From contig CAJAQO010000070.1 in assembly GCA_903944085.1 (NCBI GenBank), positions 1 to 37,751 on the forward strand: a stretch of 37,751 bases of DNA. The letters run 5' to 3'. The notes beneath the pieces were generated by a model. The model had not been told where the DNA came from. It did no database searches and saw only the letters and a program-made list of their open reading frames with translations. Below, in pieces: positions 8,352 through 18,648 of this stretch. This stretch comes from an uncultured Verrucomicrobia subdivision 3 bacterium. Lineage in GTDB: Bacteria; Verrucomicrobiota; Verrucomicrobiia; Limisphaerales; UBA11358. The position numbers were made by a program, and so were the translations under genes. Position 1 is the first letter of the stretch, and every line of letters starts with the position of its first letter.

Positions 8352-9086
8352 ATGACGCTCCCCGGCTCGCGCCGCAACACAAAATCCCTCGCTACGCCGC
8401 CAACACCAATCAGCTTACCCGTTCCCCCGTAGGGTAGAGACCATGATTATGAACACACCACGCACCAATACGACAACGAACAACCGCCGGGCCCCTTGCT
8501 GATTTACAGCACCGGCCGCAATCTGGTCGCCAAGCGTTCCCGCCCCAGTGTCGCCGCCGACTCGCCAACCGATCCTGAAAATGTGCTACGCTGCCTTGAG
8601 AAGGGCAGTGCGCCGCCCCAAGTCCGCACCCCAAGCGAAGGGATTTACTACATCATCCAAACGCCAAAGGCATGGCAACTGTTCTCCTACCCTTATGTTA
8701 CCGGACAGCCCACAGATCCACCATGTGGAGTTCTGGCAGAGTCAGGTCGCGCCCTTTCTGGCTCGTGCCTGGGCGGAAGCCTATGCCACGCCTGATTTCA
8801 AGCAGTCCTTTGTGGCGCGGTTGGAAGGACAATTGCACGGGCTATACTACGCCTTTCCGCGCGGCCGGATTGACCGTGGCAACGGCACGGTCTTCATGGT
8901 GCGTAACGGCATCAATCTGAATAAGCAAATGCCGGCCAAGCCCCAGATCGAGCAGGCGTTTGAGATTCAGGGAGTCTGCGAATGGGAATTTGACGCGCAC
9001 GAGCAGTGCATGGACGAGGATGCCATCGCCATCGGGAGATCCTCAGGCTGAAAGACGCGTGGAAATCGGGCGGTCCGCAGGAATAG
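8352..9086 (+). pseudogene. Unrecognised gene, broken by TAG and two frameshifts
   Basis: A coherent protein can be assembled only by crossing breaks. From ATG 8352 the frame runs MTLPGSRRNTKSLATPPTP to TAG 8430-8432 and continues GRDHDYEHTTHQYDNEQPPG ... WQLFSYPY. A one-base slip near 8697 leads into LPDSPQIHHVEFWQSQVAPF and LEGQLHGLYYAFPRG. A second slip near 9036 leads to REILRLKDAWKSGGPQE, TAG 9084-9086. The middle section, rich in Trp, Phe and His, looks genuinely coding. The 26 residues before the first TAG are the least certain. No family recognised; it resembles the accessory genes at 1-5 kb in its state of decay. Confidence 0.4.
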
Positions 9087-9219
9087 ATTTACCCGGCCAG
9101 TCTGGGCACTCCAAATGGGCCTGAAGCGGAGCGCGGTGGCAATCGCGCTTGACGTGGGCTACGCTGCATTCCATTCCAGACCGTTTCGGCGGCTGAGCCC
9201 TAGGGCCGGGCAGGATTGA
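9085..9219 (+). pseudogene. Possible AraC-type DNA-binding fragment
   Basis: A 44-codon stretch ending TGA 9217-9219 reads LKRSAVAIALDVGYAAFHS then RPFRRLSPRAGQ. The spacing of AIALDVGY and FRRLSP matches the second helix-turn-helix of AraC/XylS regulators, where IA-x-x-VGF-x-x-x-x-x-FxRxFRRxxGxSP is usual. There is no start codon, no effector domain and no first helix-turn-helix. It could be a relic of a regulator or a chance match. Confidence 0.3.
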
Positions 9220-9696
9220 TTATGTGATTGCGGACAGCTCCGAGCGTCGGGCTTATATTTCCAGCGGCAACCAGATCATGGTTTTCACACCTACGAGTGC
9301 CTCGGCGCGATCCTGGCAGCCACTTCAGGGTTATCTTGCACAACGAGTGGGTGATAAAGTGAGCGTTTCACGAAAAAACAGAAGGCTATTGATATCAGAC
9401 ACCTCGGCTCAGCCTACCGCATTGGCGTTCGCCGCATCCCCGATTAACAGAAGGAGTTACCAACTTCCAGCGTCCATCACCGATTTTGAACTTCGGCATT
9501 GCTAACTGCTCCCCCTAATGTGGTATGGCTGGATGGTATGGGGGTTGATAATATATATCGTAAGTGATGCAAATGTTTCAAGCCGTTTCAACCTAATTTA
9601 GCAGCTATTCATCTGTCACGCACGGGAGCGGAGCCAAGTGTGTAGCTGCCACGCATCCAAATTCACCACTTAAACACCACCTGAAAATAAAGCCAC
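9220..9696. other. Gene-free stretch upstream of the giant repeat protein
   Basis: No convincing coding sequence. The open frame at 9224-9505 has no homology signal I recognise. An AT-rich patch at 9541-9560 with TTGATA at 9545-9550 is a weak promoter candidate for the giant gene at 9697, but a matching -10 box is not clear. Confidence 0.35.
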
Positions 9697-12600
9697 ATGA
9701 ACACTAATTCCAACCATGAGTTGCCGGCACGCTTGCTCGCAGTTGCAGCCATCCTGTTCAGCTTGTCAGTTGATGTGCAGGCGGCGGATGACACTTGGTC
9801 AGGCAACGGAGCCACGGCGAACTGGAGCGACACCGGCAACTGGGATGCAGTGCCGGTCAACGGCGACGACACCATTTTTTCCGGCACCACCCAGTTGAGC
9901 AGTGTTAACGACATTACGGGCCTATCGCTGGGCTGGCTCTGGCTGAACGGCAGCGGCTACAGCATCACCGGCAATCCAATTACGCTCACGGGCGGCATCA
10001 CCAATTCATTTGACGGGAATACGGTCGGCGTCAATTTGACCTTGGGCGCACCGCAATCCTTTTCCTCGCAGTCGGGCACCTTGGTGCTCGGCGCGGGCGT
10101 GGGTCTGGCCGCCACGATCACCAACAACGGCAACGCGCTCACGTTTACGGATGCGGGAGATTTTCTGTTGCAGGGTGCGATTACTGGAGCCGGCAGCCTG
10201 ATCATGGAGGGTTCCGGCACGTTGACCATTACCAACCGGCAGCCATTGACCGGCGGCATCTTTGCCAATGCCGGAACCATCACCTTTAGCACGAAGGGCA
10301 ATCTTAACTTTGGCGGCGCCGAGACTCCTTCCCTGATCACCATCAACACGAACGGAACGGTCTTGGGTGACGGGACTCATGCCATCGGCGGCGGAACGTC
10401 GGTGTTCATTAACCGGGGAATTTGGGAGTTGAACGACGAAGATTACAAACAGAATTTGACCATGTGGGACGGCACGATTGAACCCGGCCCCAGTCCGAAC
10501 ACCAGCGGCGGCGAGTTGCGCGTTGGCTCCGCGGGTAGCAGTGGGGGGTGGACCTGGTATGTGACCAATTCAGTGGCCGGTTCCACGATTAGCAGTCCCT
10601 TGAACACCATCGGTGCGGGAGTGAATCTGACGTTGGATGTGGCGCGCGGCGCGGCGGCTAGTGACCTGGCTATCAGTGGTGTAATTCTGGGTGCGGGTAA
10701 CATCACAGTTGTGCGCAACGGCATCACGACTCTTTCGGGGCAGAACACGCAGACGGGCACATTCACGATCGCCGGCGGCACAGTTGTGCTCACGGGAACT
10801 CTTTGGTCCACTGTCATCACGGTCGCCAGCAACGCGGTGTTTGATATTTCCGGCAATTCCTTTTCGTTGAACACCAATTCAATGCTGACAGGCGTGGGCA
10901 CAGTTATCGGCACGCTGAATGATCAAAATTCCGGAGTGACGGGCGCGGTGCTCTCTCCGGGCGGGAATAACGCCGCTGGCACGCTGACAATGGGCGGATT
11001 GAGTCTGTCCGGAAATGGATTGGTGTTGAACTTTGATCTGGCCAACACCATTGGCATTGGTGGCGGCACCAATGATTTGCTAATTGTCACCAATTTCAGC
11101 GCCAATGCGGGGGTAACCAACACGGTGAACATTTCGTTTCTCAATGGCACGCCTCAAGTCGGCGGCGCTTATACCTTGATCAAGTATGGTAATGGTTTCT
11201 CGGGTGATCCGTCGCAGTTCTTGACGGCGGCGGCATCCCGCTATGTTTACACATTCACCAACGATACGACTGCTGGAGCCATTAAGGTTATAGTGACCGG
11301 CACGCCTGGCAATCTTGTCTGGAAAGGCGACGGCTCTACTAATGTCTGGGACGTGGCGACCACGACCAACTGGTTCAACGGTGCGCCGAACAAGGATGTC
11401 TTTCTGCAAGGTGATAATGCCACGTTCAGCGATATCGGCTCTAACAACACGCCAATCAACCTCGCCGCCGCCGTCCAGTCAACGATTGTGACCGTCAATG
11501 CCACCAAGGATTATGTGTTCAACGGCAGTGGTAAGATCACCGGCGGTGGCAAGCTGGTGAAAAGCAACTCCGGCAACCTGACGCTGCTTACCGGCAATGA
11601 TTTCACCGGCGGCGGCAGTTTGAACGGCAGCGGTGTGGTCAACGTCGGTAACGGCGGTGCCACCGGGGCATTGGGAAGCGGTTCCCTGAACAACAACACC
11701 AAGGTCACTTTCTTCGAGAACGCCAGCACGACTTACGCGGGTAATATGAGCGGCACCGGCACCGTGGTTTCCTTCATGCCGGCGGCCACGCTGACCTTGA
11801 CCGGCACCAATACTTTCACCGGCGGACTGGTCGCCCTCAATGGCACCACGCAGATTGGCAACAACACCGCTGGTTCCAGCGTGGCCGGCAACATCACCAA
11901 TTATTCTACCTTGAACCTTTACCGTTCCGATGCGTTCACTAACAAAAACTATATCACGAGCGCTGGCAACACGCTGGAGTATGGCAATGGTGACGTCAAT
12001 GTGCGCGGCGCGGGCGGCATGACGGTGGATGGTTCAGGCAGCATCAATTTGCTGCCGCAGGGCAGCCTTTCCATCGGTCAAAGCGCGGCTGGCTTTATGA
12101 CCGTCAATCCGGGCGCGGTGATCAATATTGGTCTTAACTTCCTGCTGGGCAATCCCAACGCGGCGGGCAATTTCGGAGTGGTGGTCCAGAACGGAGGCAC
12201 GATCAATGTCGGCAACAATCTACGCATCGGCCACTGGGACTCGGAAGTTTCATTTTACACGATGAATGGTGGCGTGCTCAATGTGCCTAATAATGATTTG
12301 GCGGTCGGTTGGGATGGTCGCGGCCTGATGACGCTGGCGAATGGCACGGTCAATTGCCGAACCTTGAGCGTTGATGATAACGGAATTTCCAGTGCTTTAA
12401 ATGGCACCAACAGCACCTTCACGATGACCGGTGGCTTGCTCAACATTGGCACGGGCGGCATCGGTGGCGCCACGCAGACCAACGCCGTGCTGCCGACCAT
12501 CTTATTAAGCGGCGGCACTATCGGCACGCTGGTTCCGTCAACCTTGATTACCGCCGGCTGGTCTTCGGTCATGAACCTGCGATTGACCAATGGCACTCCC

Positions 12601-15600
12601 ACCTTCGACAGTTCCAACAGCACGATAACGCTTTCGGGCATTCTCTCAGGCAATGGCGGCATCACCAAGCAGGGTGCTGGTTATCTCAACCTGAACGCTA
12701 CTAACTCTTTCACCGGAACCGCGACGGTCGCCGCCGGCACGTTGCAAGGCTCCGGCATCGTTGTCGGCCCGGTGGTTGTGCAATCGGGGGCGAATCTATC
12801 GGCGGGCTCGACCTTCGCCACCGGCACGCTGACGGCCAGCAACGTCACGGTCAACACCGGCGGCAATGTGGTTATTGACGCATCTTCCACCGCCGCCACC
12901 AGCGACCTGCTTTATATCAAAGGTGTTTTGAACTTGGATACCACCACGCCCTTGTTCATGAACTTTCTTGGCGGCACACCTTACACGGGCGGTGCTTACA
13001 CCGTGGTTAGTAATCTTCTCGCGCGCACCGGCCACCTGGTCCTTGCCCCGGCGGGTTTGACCCGTTACGCGGCAACGGTTGATGAAAGCAATCCTAATCG
13101 CATTCAAGTCAGCTTCAGCGGTGCGAACGCCAGTCTCGTCTGGCAGGGCGGCGCCAGCACCAACTGGAATGTCAATACCGACGCCAACTGGCTGAACGCG
13201 GGAGCAGCGGACAAATATTACCAGTCCGACGCGGTGATTTTTGACGATACCGGCATCACCAAATCAAATGTGAACCTGGCCACCCCGGTGACGCCGGCCA
13301 ATGTCACTGTCAATGCGTCCGGCAACTATGCCTTTACTGGCAACTCCATTTCCGGCCTGACCGGTTTGACCAAGAACGGTTCCGGCAGGCTGACCTTGCT
13401 GAACAGCAATGCCTACACCGGCATCACCACCATTGCCGGCGGCACGCTGCAAGTCGGCAATGGCGCCACGTCGGGTTACCTCACCGGCGGCACAGTGGCT
13501 GATTATGGCTCGCTGGTGTTCAACCGTTCAGACACGGTTAATTTTAATGGTGTCATTAACGGTCCGGGCACGCTGACGCAGGCCGGCAGCGGCACACTGC
13601 TCATCACCGCCACGCAAAACCATTATGGCGGCTCAACGATCAGTTCTGGCGGCACCGTCCAATTGGGCAACGGCGCGCTGGGCGATTCCGGCAGCCTGGG
13701 TAACGGCATGGTCACCAACAACGGCACGGTTAATTTCTATCGCTTGAGCAGCATCGCGGTGGCCACACCTTACACCGGCGGCGGCAACTTCAATTTCCTT
13801 GGCACCGGTAACACCGCCCAGAGTGCCTACTCGCTGAATGCCACCAACACCTTCACTGGTCCGGTCACGCTGAACTACGCCCGCATCCAGAGTGGAGCCG
13901 GCGCGCAAAGCTTTGGCAGTCCCTCCACCATCGCGGTTGGTCCGGGCAGCCAGGTTTATGCAGTCGCCACGCCGGTCAGCTCCATCTATAACATCCCGCT
14001 CGTGCTCGCTGGCACCGGCTGGCAAGACGGACTTGGTGCATTGCGCATGGAGAACGGCGGCACTTGGTCCGGACCGATCACGCTTGTGGCCAACACCCGT
14101 TTCGGTGTGAACAATGCCACGACGAATATTATTACCGGCACCATTGGCGGCAATTACGAACTGGAAACCTATGGCGGCAATGCGGGCGCGGCGCTCGTGC
14201 TGTCACCGTCATCAGCCAACACTTACAATGCCCTGCGTGTGAGCATCGGCACTGCCGGTTCAAAGACCATCGCGGGCAACAACAACGCCATTCCGAATAA
14301 TATCCCACTCACCATGAACGGCGGCACGCTGTGGTTGAATGGATTCAGCAAATCGTTCAGTCCCTTCCTGAACTTGAGCAGCAGTTCGTCCGTCCAAAAC
14401 GGCAGCACAAATTCGGCGGCGACCATAACGCTCGCGCCGGTTCTCGGCAGCACAACTTACAATGGCACCTTTGCCGACGGTGGCACTCAGCCGTTGAACG
14501 TGACCTTCACCCAGACGCCGGGTTTGTGGACCCTGGCCTTACCCACGGCTAGCCCCAATTGGACGGGCAATTTGACCAATAACGGCGGCACTATTTCCAG
14601 CGGCACGCAAAACACTCCGTTCGGCAGCCAGGGCGTCTTCGGTCGCAGCATTGTCGGCAACACCGGCGCAGTTTTTGTGACGACTATCAACAATGTGCTC
14701 AACGGCTACAACGGCAACGTCGTGCTCAACAACAGCACTTGGATTTGCAACCGTTACATCAGTATGAACCCCAGCGCCGGTTCGCTCTATCTCGCCAACT
14801 CGACAATGACGGGAACCAACAGCTCGGATGGCAACTACGAAACGTGGCAACTGCCAAGCATCGTGACGGTTCGTGGAACGTCGCCATCCTATATGCTGGG
14901 TGCCGGATCCTCTCCAGCTTATGATTTGCAATCTGGCGGCACGACGTTTGATGTGGCTGATGCCACCGGAAACGCAAATTCGGATCTGATTGTCGGGGGT
15001 GGCTCTAGCACGACCTTCTTGCATTCCCCGGCGAACACCACTTTGGGCGGCAGCTTGACCAAGACTGGTCCTGGCACCTTGGAACTGGATGGGGCAAACA
15101 CTTATACCGGGCCAACCACTATTGCGAACGGCACTTTGAGGCTGGGGGCATCCGCCTCGATTGCGGCCAGCGGAAATGTCGGTTTCAACATCGCCAGCGG
15201 TGCGACCTTTGACGTATCAGCTGTTACGGGTGGGTTGACATTGATCAGCGGCCAGACCCTCGGCGGCAGCGGCACGGTGAATGGCAGCGTTTCCGACGCT
15301 TCCGGCACGGTGATTCAGCCCGGCGGCAACGGCACGGCGGGCACACTCACCATCAATAACAACCTGACCTTGGGCGGCAATGGCAGTCTGAACATTGACC
15401 TCTCCAATAACTCCGGCAGCGGCAATGATCTCATCCAAGTCAACGGCAACCTGACGCTAGCCAGCGGCTCGCCGGCGACTCCGGTGAACTTCAACTTCCT
15501 CAGTGGTGCTCCGGCGCTCGGCACACCTTACACCCTCATCCAGTGCGGCAGCATTAGCGGGACGGCGGCCATCGCTTTTACCAACAGCCCCAGCCGCTAT

Positions 15601-18492
15601 ATGGCCACTTACAGCCAGATGGGCAACTCGATTGTCGTGATCTTCAGCGGTTCGGCCTCGAACCTGATCTGGACCGGCACTGATCCTGTGGTTTCAGCCA
15701 CCTGGGATGTGGCAACCTCGACCAACTGGTTTGACGGTTCCGGCGGTAACATTTTTTATCAAAACGACACGGTGAAGTTTGACGACACCAGCGTGAACAC
15801 CACCGTCAATCTCGGCGTGACCGTCACGCCGGCGGCCATCACGGTGGACAGCACTAATAACTACACTATTACCGGCGGTGGTGCGATTGCCGGCAATACT
15901 GGAATTACCAAGAACAACACCAATACCTTGACTTTGAGCACGGCCAATACCTTCACCGGCCCGGTAGTCGTGAACGCTGGTGTGCTCGCCGAGGGGAACA
16001 ATAGTGCGTTGCCGCAAAATGCCAGTGTTATCGTGACGAACGGTGCGCAGTTTGACTTCGCTGGTTTCGGTGGCAGCACGACCCGCAACTATTCCTTCCT
16101 CCTCGGCGGCAGTGGTCCCAATGGCAGCGGGGCCCTCGTGGACTCTGGTGGCAGCATATCTGGTAACGCCAGCGTGGCGAGCGTTTCGCTTACAACCAAC
16201 ACGACCATCGGCGGCAGCGGTCGTTGGGACATGGGTAGCGGACAGTCTGGCACCGTGTTGAACGGCAACGGTTATAATTTGACCGTTAACAATGGCAGTT
16301 CGGGCATGTCCATGCGCCCGCAAATCATCACCAACGTGGCTAGTATCACCCTTACCAATGGCCTCATGTGGTATGAAGGTTTTAGTCAAACGAATCCTTG
16401 GACGGCGACCACCACCAACTATGTCCTGCCGGGGGCAAGCTTGGGGATTTATGGCGGTCAAGCGGTCAGCCTGCCAATCGTGCTGACCAACGCAACGATC
16501 TTGAATCAGGGCAGTGGCACGCCGCTTTGGTTGAGTCCCATCACTTTGCAGGGCACTAATGTGTTCAACAACAGTGCCGCGCAGAACTTCTCCGGTGTGA
16601 TTTCTGGTCCTGGCGCCATCAGCATCGGCGGCGGCAGCACCACGGTGGGAACCATTCCCGGCTTCCTGACGTTCAGCAACGCCAACACCTTTGCCGGCGG
16701 CGTCGTCATCAGCAACGCCCCGGTCACCGTGGGTCTCGCCGCAGCCGTGTCCGGTTATGCCGCAGTCATGGTGACCAGTTCCAATGGCCTTGGTTCCGGC
16801 CCGGTCATACTTAACTTGAGCCAGATGACCACCAACGCGATGACCAACACGGCGCGCGCGATGGAATTCAACATCACCGGCGGCGGCGTGATTCCCAATG
16901 CCATCGTCCTGCCGATTTCAGGCACGACGGGCGTGACAAACTTGAGCCTGCAAGGCCGCGACAGCAGCAGCGTCTTCACGCTCTCCGGCCAGATCTCCGG
17001 CGGCTACGTCGGCCTGACCAACTGGTTGGATTTTGGTGACAGCGCCAGTTCCGGCGTCATGCGGCTGGCCAACCAGGGGAACAATTTTGTGGCTAACATT
17101 TATGGCGACCGCGGGGTGCTCGCCATCACCGGCGACGGCTGCCTGGGAAATGCGGCAAATCTGCTGAAGCTCGATCAGGCCAGCGTCAATGGCGGACTCC
17201 GTTTCGACGCGCCCGCAATTAACGTGGCCCACAATATTATCGCAAACTCAAGCATGAGTTTGGACGTCTTCGGCGACAACAATGGCGACGGCATCGCCGA
17301 AACCGCCAACAGCGCGACCATTTCCAGCATCATCAGCGGCGGCGGTGCGTTCGCTGTCCGGTGCGGTGTCAATGTCACGCCTGCATCCTTCGGCACGCTG
17401 ATCTTGAGCGGGAACAACACCTTTAGCGGAGCTCTGACTATCAATCCTTTTGTGAAGGTGGTTGCGTCGCACGCCAACGCCCTTGGCACCACTGCCGGTG
17501 GCACCACGGTCAATGGTGGCGGCACGTTGTCGTTGAATCTTGGCGGAACCTACGCCAGCGAAAGTCTGACGCTCAACGGCTCGGGCGTCGGCGGGGTGGG
17601 GGCTTTGGAAAACCTATCCGGGGTCGACATCCTAAACGGTAATATAACACTCGCCTCGGCCTCGACCATCGGTCTCACCGGCGGCAGCTTGACGCTTGGC
17701 GGCATCATATCCGGCGCGTTTCCGCTGACCATCACCGGCGTGAGCACAGCCAATACGCTGACCTTGGCCGGCATGAACACTTACAGTGCCGGCACTATCA
17801 TCAATGGCGGCGCTGTCTTGGTGAACGGCTCGCTGCCCGTGGGCAATGCCGTCAGGGTATCCGGCGGAGCACTCGGCGGCAGCGGCACGATCAATGGACC
17901 GGTGGTCACGCAGGCAGGTGCCGTGTTGCAACCCGGCGGCGGTGGCCCGACGGTCGGCAAACTTATCGTCAACAACACCCTTGGTTTGGGTGGCAACATT
18001 GTCATGTTCCTGAACAAGACCACGCTGACCAATTCGGCGGTGGCTGGCATCAGCACTGTGGTTTATGGAGGCGTTTTGAGCGTTACCAATCTCAGCGGGA
18101 CGCTGACGACGGGCGACACGTTCAAACTCTTCAGCGCGCAGGATTACTTGGGCAGTTTCACCTCCATCACGCTCCCGACCTTGGGCGCCAATCTATCCTG
18201 GAGTAATTCGCTGACCTTGAACGGATCCATTCAAGTCATCACGAATCCGCCGTCAGTCAATCCAAACCCGACGAACATCAGCTTCAGCATTTCCGGCAAT
18301 CAACTGACGCTGGCGTGGCCGGCGGATCACACGGGCTGGCGGTTGCTGGCGCAGACGAACAATCTGCTGTCGGGCGTCAGCAGCAACACCAACGATTGGG
18401 GCACGGTGAGCGGCTCGGCGGCGACCAATCAGGTGATCATCACGGTGGATCCCGCGAAACCAACGGATTTTTATCGTCTGGTTTATCCGTAA
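9697..18492 (+). CDS. Giant secreted protein with autotransporter-associated beta-strand repeats
   Basis: 2931 residues. Signal peptide residues 1-29 (LLAVAAILFSLSVDVQA, then ADDTW). The rest is Gly/Asn/Thr/Ser-rich beta-helix built from many copies of the passenger-associated repeat (LTLTGTNTFTGG, GSGTLTITN, ITKNGSGRLTLLN, VAAGTLQGSG). A larger module opening L-V/I-W-x-G ... W-D/N-V ... NWF/L starts at about residues 539, 1147 and 1989, with a related one at the N-terminus (WSGNGATANWSDTGNWD), so the gene grew by internal duplication. The C-terminus is a beta domain (LTLAWPADHTGWRLLAQTN) ending FYRLVYP. No autotransporter barrel is visible, so export must use another route. Likely a surface or extracellular adhesin or matrix protein. 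It ends TAA and is followed by a strong hairpin. Confidence 0.9.
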   Translation: MNTNSNHELPARLLAVAAILFSLSVDVQAADDTWSGNGATANWSDTGNWDAVPVNGDDTIFSGTTQLSSVNDITGLSLGWLWLNGSGYSITGNPITLTGGITNSFDGNTVGVNLTLGAPQSFSSQSGTLVLGAGVGLAATITNNGNALTFTDAGDFLLQGAITGAGSLIMEGSGTLTITNRQPLTGGIFANAGTITFSTKGNLNFGGAETPSLITINTNGTVLGDGTHAIGGGTSVFINRGIWELNDEDYKQNLTMWDGTIEPGPSPNTSGGELRVGSAGSSGGWTWYVTNSVAGSTISSPLNTIGAGVNLTLDVARGAAASDLAISGVILGAGNITVVRNGITTLSGQNTQTGTFTIAGGTVVLTGTLWSTVITVASNAVFDISGNSFSLNTNSMLTGVGTVIGTLNDQNSGVTGAVLSPGGNNAAGTLTMGGLSLSGNGLVLNFDLANTIGIGGGTNDLLIVTNFSANAGVTNTVNISFLNGTPQVGGAYTLIKYGNGFSGDPSQFLTAAASRYVYTFTNDTTAGAIKVIVTGTPGNLVWKGDGSTNVWDVATTTNWFNGAPNKDVFLQGDNATFSDIGSNNTPINLAAAVQSTIVTVNATKDYVFNGSGKITGGGKLVKSNSGNLTLLTGNDFTGGGSLNGSGVVNVGNGGATGALGSGSLNNNTKVTFFENASTTYAGNMSGTGTVVSFMPAATLTLTGTNTFTGGLVALNGTTQIGNNTAGSSVAGNITNYSTLNLYRSDAFTNKNYITSAGNTLEYGNGDVNVRGAGGMTVDGSGSINLLPQGSLSIGQSAAGFMTVNPGAVINIGLNFLLGNPNAAGNFGVVVQNGGTINVGNNLRIGHWDSEVSFYTMNGGVLNVPNNDLAVGWDGRGLMTLANGTVNCRTLSVDDNGISSALNGTNSTFTMTGGLLNIGTGGIGGATQTNAVLPTILLSGGTIGTLVPSTLITAGWSSVMNLRLTNGTPTFDSSNSTITLSGILSGNGGITKQGAGYLNLNATNSFTGTATVAAGTLQGSGIVVGPVVVQSGANLSAGSTFATGTLTASNVTVNTGGNVVIDASSTAATSDLLYIKGVLNLDTTTPLFMNFLGGTPYTGGAYTVVSNLLARTGHLVLAPAGLTRYAATVDESNPNRIQVSFSGANASLVWQGGASTNWNVNTDANWLNAGAADKYYQSDAVIFDDTGITKSNVNLATPVTPANVTVNASGNYAFTGNSISGLTGLTKNGSGRLTLLNSNAYTGITTIAGGTLQVGNGATSGYLTGGTVADYGSLVFNRSDTVNFNGVINGPGTLTQAGSGTLLITATQNHYGGSTISSGGTVQLGNGALGDSGSLGNGMVTNNGTVNFYRLSSIAVATPYTGGGNFNFLGTGNTAQSAYSLNATNTFTGPVTLNYARIQSGAGAQSFGSPSTIAVGPGSQVYAVATPVSSIYNIPLVLAGTGWQDGLGALRMENGGTWSGPITLVANTRFGVNNATTNIITGTIGGNYELETYGGNAGAALVLSPSSANTYNALRVSIGTAGSKTIAGNNNAIPNNIPLTMNGGTLWLNGFSKSFSPFLNLSSSSSVQNGSTNSAATITLAPVLGSTTYNGTFADGGTQPLNVTFTQTPGLWTLALPTASPNWTGNLTNNGGTISSGTQNTPFGSQGVFGRSIVGNTGAVFVTTINNVLNGYNGNVVLNNSTWICNRYISMNPSAGSLYLANSTMTGTNSSDGNYETWQLPSIVTVRGTSPSYMLGAGSSPAYDLQSGGTTFDVADATGNANSDLIVGGGSSTTFLHSPANTTLGGSLTKTGPGTLELDGANTYTGPTTIANGTLRLGASASIAASGNVGFNIASGATFDVSAVTGGLTLISGQTLGGSGTVNGSVSDASGTVIQPGGNGTAGTLTINNNLTLGGNGSLNIDLSNNSGSGNDLIQVNGNLTLASGSPATPVNFNFLSGAPALGTPYTLIQCGSISGTAAIAFTNSPSRYMATYSQMGNSIVVIFSGSASNLIWTGTDPVVSATWDVATSTNWFDGSGGNIFYQNDTVKFDDTSVNTTVNLGVTVTPAAITVDSTNNYTITGGGAIAGNTGITKNNTNTLTLSTANTFTGPVVVNAGVLAEGNNSALPQNASVIVTNGAQFDFAGFGGSTTRNYSFLLGGSGPNGSGALVDSGGSISGNASVASVSLTTNTTIGGSGRWDMGSGQSGTVLNGNGYNLTVNNGSSGMSMRPQIITNVASITLTNGLMWYEGFSQTNPWTATTTNYVLPGASLGIYGGQAVSLPIVLTNATILNQGSGTPLWLSPITLQGTNVFNNSAAQNFSGVISGPGAISIGGGSTTVGTIPGFLTFSNANTFAGGVVISNAPVTVGLAAAVSGYAAVMVTSSNGLGSGPVILNLSQMTTNAMTNTARAMEFNITGGGVIPNAIVLPISGTTGVTNLSLQGRDSSSVFTLSGQISGGYVGLTNWLDFGDSASSGVMRLANQGNNFVANIYGDRGVLAITGDGCLGNAANLLKLDQASVNGGLRFDAPAINVAHNIIANSSMSLDVFGDNNGDGIAETANSATISSIISGGGAFAVRCGVNVTPASFGTLILSGNNTFSGALTINPFVKVVASHANALGTTAGGTTVNGGGTLSLNLGGTYASESLTLNGSGVGGVGALENLSGVDILNGNITLASASTIGLTGGSLTLGGIISGAFPLTITGVSTANTLTLAGMNTYSAGTIINGGAVLVNGSLPVGNAVRVSGGALGGSGTINGPVVTQAGAVLQPGGGGPTVGKLIVNNTLGLGGNIVMFLNKTTLTNSAVAGISTVVYGGVLSVTNLSGTLTTGDTFKLFSAQDYLGSFTSITLPTLGANLSWSNSLTLNGSIQVITNPPSVNPNPTNISFSISGNQLTLAWPADHTGWRLLAQTNNLLSGVSSNTNDWGTVSGSAATNQVIITVDPAKPTDFYRLVYP

Positions 18493-18507
18493 GCCGGTTT
18501 GCCACCT

Positions 18508-18535
18508 GGCCGGGAAAACAGCGGCTTTCCCGGCC
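18508..18535. terminator. Perfect 10-bp hairpin after the giant gene
   Basis: GGCCGGGAAA pairs fully with TTTCCCGGCC across an 8-nt loop, 15 nt past the TAA. No T-run follows, although three T residues form the inner end of the stem. Position and strength suggest a transcription end or an mRNA 3' stabiliser. Confidence 0.6.
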
Positions 18536-18648
18536 GGAGTTGCTCTGACAGCATACCGCAAAGAGGGGATGCCATGATTGAAGGATGAAGTTTATATTTC
18601 ATGTTGGCTAAAGGATGTAATGCAAAACTTTAAGTTACCCATCCGCTT

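Noticed and set aside
9224-9505. 93-codon open frame before the giant gene
   Set aside because: No start signal, no recognisable domain, and surrounded by remnants.
9957-18056. Many long open frames antisense to the giant repeat gene
   Set aside because: They mirror the Gly/Asn/Thr codons of the repeat tract, have Pro/Val/Leu-poor or Arg/Ala-biased translations, no start signals and no recognisable domains.
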